A stretch of DNA of 64,000 nt from Pristionchus mayeri. Lineage: Eukaryota > Nematoda > Chromadorea > Rhabditida > Neodiplogasteridae. The notes beneath the pieces are model-generated. The model was not told where the DNA came from. It saw nothing but the letters and a program-made list of their open reading frames with translations, and did not search any database. The DNA is taken from assembly GCA_036245805.1 (NCBI GenBank), contig BTRK01000006.1:34662901-34726900 (forward strand), read 5' to 3'. Both the position numbers and the translations under genes were made by a program. Each line of letters begins with the position of its first letter. Within the stretch, counting starts at the first letter, position 1. Below are positions 57,201 to 64,000 of the stretch, piece after piece.

Positions 57201-57960
57201 CCTTCCCTTACTAGTCATACGGAGCTTCGTAATTGGAGCCAGCAGGTGAGAGAGGAGGAGCAGTGTAAAGGGCGAGGGGAAGATCTCATAATATTTTGAC
57301 GGGCGCACACTCCAATCTCCCACCACGAAACAATCCAGAGGAGCAAATAGCAATGAAGGAAGGAATTTAGAGGGATTGAGATCGAGATATTGGGCAATAA
57401 TTGAGAAAGACTGCGGAACGAATAATTGATTTCTGTGGACTGGAAAAAACAGAATGACTAGATAGATTATGAAAAAGAAGTTCAATACACTTGTTGCAAC
57501 AGGAAAAGTAGGAACTACGAATAGTACCTAGCTCTAGCGATTGTGAGATATGTACGATAATAAGTGGAATAACAGGGAGAAAGTGTCAAAAGGCGCTGCA
57601 GTTGTTGATGGGGGCAGACATCTTTTCACACGGTGCTCAGGCGGTCGCCCAATTATTCGAAGGAGCAATCTCAGCAGTAGTCGCCGAGCTGCAAATCGAG
57701 AGGAAGAAGACCACTCGAGATGAGTGGAGTGAAGACAAGGAGAATTCCATTGATAAGCAGAGAATGCGTGAAACTCATGGAGGAGAAGACTGCTAGAGAG
57801 GGAGGAGGAGGAGGAGGAGGGGGATATGGGGCGGGGCCTGTTGAGAGATGGAGGGATACTTCTGTTCTGTGATAGATTCCCAGTAGTTCGTCACGGGGTA
57901 CACTGTCGTGTTCAGAGGGTAGTCGGTGAATGATAGCAGAAGCTGGTGATTGTGTGGAGA
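54266..57960 (-). CDS. Possible multi-exon membrane protein gene (uncertain model)
   Basis: Several minus-strand segments look like coding exons, though I cannot build one consistent model. They are LLLSFTDYPLNTTVYPVTNY with WESITEQK (about 57945-57860), SIVVGVVIVPSLLSLLSIVL (about 57050-56960), VSVVSALLLISFFFSLF with a Ser/Thr/Tyr tail (56725-56600), LIFIISLVFIISLRC with further helices (56460-56335), IDDEDVLQLHVRGLPPPLEL (56279-56213), GIGIVPCPAALCITVIEPKI (55352-55284) and, in phase across an intron, GQRIGSNIIRGCISGVFRHT (54345-54280). There are three or four hydrophobic helices. One exon junction (56213/55352) does not keep phase, so an exon is missing or a boundary is wrong. Family not recognised. 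It could also be two genes or a decayed one. Confidence 0.35.
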
Positions 57961-59888
57961 TGGAATTCATTTATCGTGGATTATTGGGAGAGGGCTGTTG
58001 CGCGTGTGTTATCCCAGTCGGATTAGAGCAAATGAAGGGAAGGAGAGAGGCTAGAATCGCCCTTTGCCTACTATCATTCCGACAATAACAGTTTCACCTT
58101 CGAAATTTAATGAAAAATTAGACAGGAACAACGATTATAGATGGGAACAGTTGAAGGATACTAGGAGAATAAAGCTGGAAATACTCAAAGCCTAGTGCTT
58201 CTTTCTGTTGGGTTATATTCAATCCGCGGTTGGTATTCCACTACACTTCTCGAGATGAATGCATTTCTGAATTTGGCACAATAAAAATCGGAACTACGAA
58301 ACTGAAAAACATATCTACACAAACATTGAAAAGGTTAACAGGTCTGAGATGAAGGCTTGCGCCTCTCGCGATGAGATGTGTGGCGGTGATAAGATATGAT
58401 CTCTCTCCATTGCTCTCCCCTCCCTCCCTCTACCTCGGCCCTCCTTCCGTCAGTTGTGTCGGTGAAGTGAGAGGATGAGCGAGTGAGTACAAGAGAGGAG
58501 AGAGGAAAGAAATGAGGACGGATGAGATTTGAAGGAGATGGATGGGTGAGGAGAGAGAGATGGATCAAGATCGAGTGAGAGAATTGCAACCTCGTGCGAA
58601 GAACTCATTCGAGATATCTTTGAAGGAGGAATGCAACAGATAGGAAAACAGGGTGAGAAAAGAAAAAAAAGAGGAAGGGGAAGTACAGCGAAGCCCTACG
58701 AAGTGAATCAGAGATGATTACTGAAGCCCAATACAGACCAGATTTAAAGGATCTTACGGATTTATTCCATTGAAGAAGCATGCGATCTGTGTGGATAAGG
58801 CATGTTTAAAGAAACTACTTAATGAATAAATTTTCAAATAAAATGAAGAACTCCCTAAGGAAATTCCCCCCAAGCGCATCGAGGTATTTATATGCTTTTG
58901 TTCATTCAATAGCTTAACTGGAGAAGGATTCCCTTCAGTATCTCCAATGAGATGCTTTCGATACTCGTGCATATGCGAAATCCACAAGTTAAGACTTTTT
59001 GAACCGTATTGCACATTAATTTCACAACGAAGAACTGCATTGAAAAAAAATATTTACAATTTTTTTAAAAATACTTTTAACATAAATGTAGACAAGATTT
59101 TTTAAGTGTGAGCGAAATTCTGGAAATGTGACTGGTGGATGCTCTCATTTCACGTGCAAGCAATCATCAATCACTTCGAATTGCCCCCCTTGCTCAGTCT
59201 AAACTTTTCGATGGGAAAAGACTCAATTGCCTCTGGCACATGCCCGTCGTTCTCACAAATGAGCGAAAGATTTATTTGGTCATTCCAATAACCGAATTAA
59301 ACACCGGCTCTTTCTTACTTCCGTACTAGACTCAACACTTCCCTCTTTATAAGATTGCTTAGGGTCTGGCTTCGCCCGTTTAGGTTCAGGCTTTGATTTT
59401 CTTAGTGATCAACTTAGACTGCTTAGGCTTAGGCATTGTCTGCTCAAGATTAGGTGATCGGCAAGTGGGCGTGGCAGGGGCGGGCCTAGTACGGAAGTAG
59501 GAAAGTCCCTAAAAACCAAATATGTAAAAGTATCCTTCATAGCGGACTCATTGCTCCCACTTCATTAGTATTTACTCATCCCACAGTCTAAGTTACGTAT
59601 TAGTACATTTGTGCAATAAAAAATATTTTGACAAATCATTCAATGTTTCATTTTCCCTCGTCTCGAGATTTTTGTAAGCCGAATTTCTGGATGTGGAAGG
59701 GCATGCCTCATCAAATATCGCATAGTTTAGATCAATAAAACGACAAACAATTTATTTAAATTATCCGAATATTTATAACAAGTGATATATTCTTCCATTA
59801 AATGGCATACAAAGGGAAAAATATATTATACGAAAGTCACAAGGGAAAATGGGTATTTGAAATTAGGGCACAACGAACCAGATCACTT
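57961..59888. other. Intergenic, partly purine-rich
   Basis: No supported gene. Contains GA-rich simple sequence (58470-58570) and an AT-rich block (59035-59110). A 19-bp inverted repeat (59311-59329 and 59486-59504, one mismatch) encloses degenerate CTTAGGC-type repeats. A TTTATTT at 59751-59757 would be AATAAA on the minus strand, downstream of the TatD gene. Confidence 0.5.
59311..59504. repeat. Stem-loop with degenerate TTAGGC-like repeats
   Basis: TTTCTTACTTCCGTACTAG at 59311-59329 is matched by its reverse complement, with one mismatch, at 59486-59504. The loop contains GCTTAGGCTTAGGC (59421-59434) plus several related TTAGG/TTAGAC words. On the minus strand the loop reads as Lys/Pro repeats (PKPKQS, KPEPKRAKPDPKQS) interrupted by a frame change. 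It could be a small MITE or relic coding repeat. Confidence 0.5.
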
Positions 59889-61229
59889 CTAGTTGACCCG
59901 ATAGATTCGTTGGGTGCATCCTCGAGTGTGTCGAAGGACTTCGTCCAGACTATGGCCCGTTATCTCCGCTATTCGCACCGCCACCGTAACAGCTGAAAGA
60001 ATGGAAGAAAGTAATAGTGAGAAGGTATATGATACCTGCACCCGGGAGTGAGCAGGGGGGACCTCGACGGAAAATCTCGTACTGCAATCACAAAGTACTA
60101 TTATCGCAAGTGGAGTTAGAACAAAAGAAGAAATGGAATCATTCATTCATTATGAATGATTCCATTTCAATCATGCAACCAAAACAATGCATTCATCCTA
60201 AAAAAACGAACTAAGGTCTCTCCGATAAACTGGGATGGGTTGGAACCTGATTGGCTTTGAAGTAGGGGGCGTCCGTTTCGAGATGGATTCTCCAGAGGGG
60301 CACGGCAGAGAGGACCTCCTCGAACTTCTCCTTGTTGTCGTCGAAGAGAACGGCAGGAGTGAAGCCTGCACTCACATTGCACTCCCATACCAAATGGACT
60401 CATACCGAAGGAGATGTTGTGCAGCGTGCTCATCCATCTCTCAGCCACTGCCGAGTCCCTCGTGAAGCAGTGACGATGGATTGGATGGTTGGGACGCTGC
60501 GAGAGATAAACAGATTGTAAGCTGAATTACTAAAGGTGGTAGCGTACCTCCTTGAGTACATTGAGGATTGCTTCTTCGGGATCATTATCTGGTCCCTTTC
60601 CCTCTCTACAATGGATGATCAGAGGGAGATCTGCTTCGTAGGCGAGCTTCACTTGAAATTGGAACACTGCCAATTGTGTCTCGAGAGGGATGTCATTCCT
60701 AGCAAATATTCCCTTCATTATCAGACTACAACTGTGATATCACTCACTTGCCACTCAAATCGACTCCACATTCTCCAATAGCGACAATCTTGAGTTCCTT
60801 CCTATGTTCGAGAACAATCTCCCTCAGTTTTTCGAGGTGGAAATCAGTAATGGATGCAGAATGATGGGGATGAATTCCCCATGACGTGCCCAGTACTTGA
60901 TTGTCCTCAACATCGCCATTCGTTGCTTGCTTACTGAGGAAATCAGGCTTGAATCCTATCCCTAACGTCTTGTTCCTCTCGACTCACTCACTTGGACAAT
61001 TGTTTTGATCCACCGCGTATTCCTCCAATTGGCAGGTCTGACGAAGTTGGCGATGCATCCCTTGAAGGTCGAGGGGAATGCACTTCCGAACTGAGAACGG
61101 AGAGACGCCATCTCTTTGAAGTGATGCTGCAACCTTTCACTGATCACAATCCCATCCACAATGTTGACCACAAAGATATCGTACCTTATCCCGGATGTAG
61201 TCTAGATGGCAATGGCTGTCGATATACAT
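59889..61229 (-). CDS. TatD-family metal-dependent deoxyribonuclease
   Basis: Mg-dependent TIM-barrel nuclease family, linked to DNA fragmentation and repair. I chose the start MYIDSHCHLDYIRDK at 61229, because an acceptor (AATCGCAG) lies just upstream and the family begins at this HxH motif. An upstream in-frame Met at 61355 would add 42 residues of low-complexity sequence. Exons follow with MASLRSQFGSAFPSTFKGCI (about 61140-61015), a Gly-Ile-His-Pro-His-His motif and GECGVDLSGK (about 60900-60750, metal-binding Glu), LAYEADLPLIIHCREG (metal-binding His, 60620), NHPIHRHCFTRDSAVAERWM (His, about 60500), ILFDD-like VLFDDNKEKF and WRIHLETDAPYFKANQ (metal-binding Asp, about 60260). A phase-matched exon YEIFRRGPPCSLPGA precedes the end VTVAVRIAEITGHSLDEVLR, with TAG at 59889-59891. 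All expected metal ligands are present. Confidence 0.9.
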
Positions 61230-61737
61230 CTCCTTGTGCTCGGGCAGAACCTGCGATTCCCCTTCCTCATCCTCTCCTCTCCTCCACCAAACGGACCTTC
61301 TCTGATAGTCCGTTCTCCGGTGTGGAAAGAGACTTCTCCTCGCAGCAGCCTCCATCTTCCTTCGTCTCCAGACTACAAGGGAGAACACTGAGAAACACCA
61401 GAGATTCCAAGGATCTAATCGACCATCCTCAGCGGAATCTCATGCACTCCCCCCCCCCCCTTCTCCCTTGATCACCAGTGTTGGTAGTACGAGATGAGAT
61501 AGTGAGACCCCTTACCCCCTCCCTCCTCAGATTGTGAACTGAATGTGAGGAGAAGGAGAGTTATAGCGAGATGGTTGCCTTGTCTCCAATTGCCAACTCC
61601 TCACCTCGTCTCTCTCTGCTCTTTATTCTCTTCTTCCTGTCCGGTACTTGCGTACATTCTCCAATTCAATGCAGTCGGACTGGGCAAGGTCACCAGTACA
61701 CGTGGATTCTTCAGTCCAAGCACTCGTCGCTTAAAAT
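61230..61737. other. 5' flank of the TatD gene and left edge of the retrotransposon
   Basis: Holds an alternative upstream start of the TatD gene (61355) and a run of about 12 C (61450-61461). No separate gene supported. Confidence 0.5.
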
Positions 61738-63483
61738 AACCTCTTATTGCAACGGTATCACAAAACCATTGAGAAAAGGGTAATCGAAAGCGAAGACAAA
61801 AATAAGTTCTTCTGTTTTATGAAGCGCTGCGCCAATAAATCCAAGGGAGTTGAGGGACTAAAAAGAGATGATGGTACTCTGGTAATGGATGACTTAGGCA
61901 AAGCAAACTTACTTGCCGAGACTTTTGTAAGCGCTTTTACTGTTGACGATGGAAAATTACCAAATACTGGAGCCCTACCTCAACTGGGTGCCTTCGAAGA
62001 ACCCCAGTTTCTTAGGCATGAAATCTGCGCCCTAATTGAGAAATGGAAACGCTCCTCCTGTAAAACCCCTGAGAACATTGACCTCACATTCATAAAACGA
62101 ATCGCCGTGCCCATTTCCGAAGCATTAGAAATAATTTTTAGGAATTCTTACCAATCTGGAACGATCCCCTCCCATTGGAGGCATTCCATGGTGACCCCTG
62201 TTAAGAAATCACCCCCATTTTCCAATCCCCTAAACTACAGGCCCATTTCAATCACATCATTCTTTTGCCGAGTTTTTGAGCGTATTCTATGCAAATCTAT
62301 TATCGCCCATTGTGAACAACTGAGCATTTTCCACGATGAGCAATACGGATTTCGAAAGAAGCGATCGCGTGAGCTTCAAATGCTCGAAGTCCTTGAACAC
62401 TGGACAACTTCAATCAGTGATGGGAAACCAGTTGACGTTATCTATTTTGACTTTGCGAAAGCTTTTGATAGAGTTTCCCATCCCAAGCTTAAACTTAAGC
62501 TTAGCAATGTAGGTCTCTCCGATAATACAATTAGATGGATAACAGGATATCTCGCAGATAGATCATTCCAAGTGAGAGTAAAAGATGTACTCTCTACCTC
62601 AATGCCTGTAACTAGTGGCGTCCCACAGGGCTCAGTCCTAGGCCCTTTGCTCTTTCTCATTTACACTTCCGAAATCCCCTCCTTAGTGCAAAATCATGGA
62701 GTAGTTGCAAGAATGTATGCAGACGACATAAAAATATATAGGTCCTTCAGGAAGGGAAATTCACCTACCCCTCTGCAAGCTGCGATTGACACTATCGTAA
62801 ACTGGTCAGAAGAGTGGCAATTACCGCTTGCTGCGCATAAGTGTAACTCATTACACCTAGGTAGAGCGAATGCTAAGCGAACATACACTATAGGAACCAC
62901 AACTCTTGAACAGAAAGAAAAAGTGAAAGACCTTGGTTTCGTTATCCAGAAAAACCTTTCTTTTTCCGACCACTCTTCAACCGTATCCACTAAAGCCAAA
63001 ACTGCCTGCCACACTATCCTTAGAGCACTACGAACCAAAAATATAGAAGTACTTCTTAAAACGTACTCAATGTATATTAGACCGATTTTATAAAGCGCTT
63101 CCTCCGTCTTCAACCCGTACCAAAATAAAGATAAAAAGGAACTCGAGAAGGTACAAAACTACTTCACACGACGTTTATTTATGCGCTGCTTTAATCATAC
63201 ATGGGAAAACATGCCCACCGCTCTCGATCGTAACAAGAAACTAGGCATTGAGTCCCTAGAGAAGCGTAGAATGGCGATTGATATGAGAGTAGCCAAAAAT
63301 CTCATCCGAGGCAAATATAGTATTTCCAACCGAAAACCATATTATTTCAAAATTTACTACACTCGAAACGGCATGAACTTCAATAATCCTGGATCGAACC
63401 ATAACTACAGACATAATAGTTTCTTTCCAAGAGCGGCAAGGCTTTTAGTAAACCAAGAGAATCAAACCAGTTCCTCTCTCTGA
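61738..63483 (+). mobile_element. Non-LTR retrotransposon reverse transcriptase, 5'-truncated, one internal stop
   Basis: An intronless ORF for a LINE-type (Jockey/CR1-like) reverse transcriptase. RT blocks seen in order include LNYRPISITSFFCRVFERIL (about 62230), HDEQYGFRKKRS (62335), VIYFDFAKAFDRVSHPKL (first catalytic Asp, 62440), SGVPQGSVLGPLLFLIYTSE (62610) and MYADDIKIY (62713-62740, catalytic YADD). The upstream endonuclease domain is absent and an in-frame TAA lies at 61732-61734, so the copy is 5'-truncated. A single in-frame TAA at 63091-63093 interrupts the C-terminal region. The same frame is otherwise open to TGA at 63481-63483 and includes ELEKVQNYFTRRLFMRCF, the usual C-terminal motif. 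The near-intact frame indicates a fairly young insertion. Its codon use is more AT-rich than that of neighbouring genes. Confidence 0.93.
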
Positions 63484-63867
63484 GTAGATCCCCGGTCACG
63501 TATTTCATTGTTATCCACTCTTAATTTTAATCATGTATCATCCATTTAATTTTTGTTTCACGTTATTTCGCCCAGAAATAGCATAAATATATATAATATA
63601 TTTTACCATCCGATATACTTTAAATTTAAAATATTTAAAGTCTTTAATTTGCATGGAATTGAGCCAACCTCGGAAGAGGAAGACTTTGCTCTCTTATGCT
63701 TCTCCAGTCGAGGTGGTCGAGGGAGTCGAGGTGTAGTATGGCCTACAATAAGATCCACACTCATTACATTCATTTTTTAATGTATTCCCCATAACTAGTG
63801 CACTAATTTCTGGGGTGCAAGTACTATTCAAATAAAAATAAGTATTTATAAAAAAATCATTACAAAC
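63484..63867. other. 3' flank of the retrotransposon
   Basis: AT-rich, including a TATATATAATATATT tract near 63590 and repeated TTTAAA words. It probably contains the element's 3'UTR and the junction with the intron of the next minus-strand gene. The exact 3' end and target duplication were not resolved. Confidence 0.45.
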
Positions 63868-63966
63868 CTTCCAAGGGATTGTTCTTCGTTCCAAACTTTG
63901 GAATCGTATTGGAATTGACATCAGAGAGAAAGATCTCCTCCTCCTCTTTCGTTAACGGATCGTCTC
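63868..63966 (-). CDS. Single exon of an unrecognised gene at the window edge
   Basis: A 99-base minus-strand exon bounded by a good acceptor (ACATTCCAG) and a donor (GTTTGT). It encodes an acidic start then a polar segment: DPLTKEEEEIFLSDVNSNTI and PKFGTKNNPLE. The rest of the gene would lie to the right of the window and, for later exons, possibly to the left beyond the retrotransposon. No family assigned. Confidence 0.5.
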
Positions 63967-64000
63967 CTGGAATGTATGTGATTTTAAATAGCAAATAGTA

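Noticed and set aside
57602..57793. Plus-strand frame beginning MLMGADIFSHGAQAVAQLF
   Set aside because: Looks somewhat protein-like and follows a CTGCAG, but no partner exon on the plus strand was found.
58754..59014. 86-codon minus-strand frame
   Set aside because: No splice context, motif or family resemblance; likely chance in AT-rich DNA.

Overview
The window is nuclear DNA from a small-genome animal, most likely a nematode. Genes are split into many short exons with introns often of 40-100 bases. Splice acceptors are commonly TTGCAG or TTTCAG. Acceptor-like sites sit directly upstream of several start codons, as expected for trans-splicing or 5'UTR introns. The protein set also fits: a fused NAD(P)H-type glutamate synthase, a G-alpha 12/13 protein, an MKK4-type kinase, V-ATPase subunit A and a lipase maturation factor. 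A Pristionchus-like diplogastrid would fit the exon density and acceptor style, but that is inference.

Layout from left to right. 1-13984 (+) is most of a glutamate synthase gene of about 47 exons, with its 5' part outside the window. 14220-16501 (-) is an MFSD8/CLN7-like transporter, convergent with it. 17287-18006 is a 720-bp hAT-like MITE with an exact 8-bp target duplication. 18099-20582 (-) is a gpa-12-type G-alpha gene. 23501-26791 (+) is a complete mkk-4-type MAP kinase kinase gene.

24932-36241 is the remarkable part: two back-to-back inverted duplications that share one breakpoint. The first is a 6.9-kb palindrome (24932-28353 and 28421-31842). It is centred on a palindromic Tc1/mariner-like element and carries a reversed copy of the mkk-4 3' half. 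The second (31842-33511 and 34572-36241) duplicates, in inverted orientation, the 3' part of an unrecognised acidic-protein gene and a small membrane-protein fragment. Its spacer holds a second copy of the hAT-like MITE and half of another Tc1-like element. The order is A-B-B'-C-C'-D, with B' and C joined at 31842.

35723-38403 (-) is the intact acidic-protein gene. 39388-46918 (+) is V-ATPase subunit A, whose 2.8-kb intron contains a complete antisense gene for a multi-pass membrane protein (42956-44616). 47841-51550 (-) is a lipase maturation factor. 51551-59888 is mostly non-coding, with pieces of a possible membrane-protein gene on the minus strand. 59889-61229 (-) is a TatD-family nuclease. 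61738-63483 (+) is a 5'-truncated non-LTR retrotransposon reverse transcriptase with one internal stop. The right edge holds one exon of a further minus-strand gene.

The genes do not form an operon or a single pathway; they are unrelated housekeeping and signalling genes. The double inverted duplication could be a real rearrangement, possibly seeded by the palindromic elements, or an assembly or amplification chimera. Sequence alone does not settle this.
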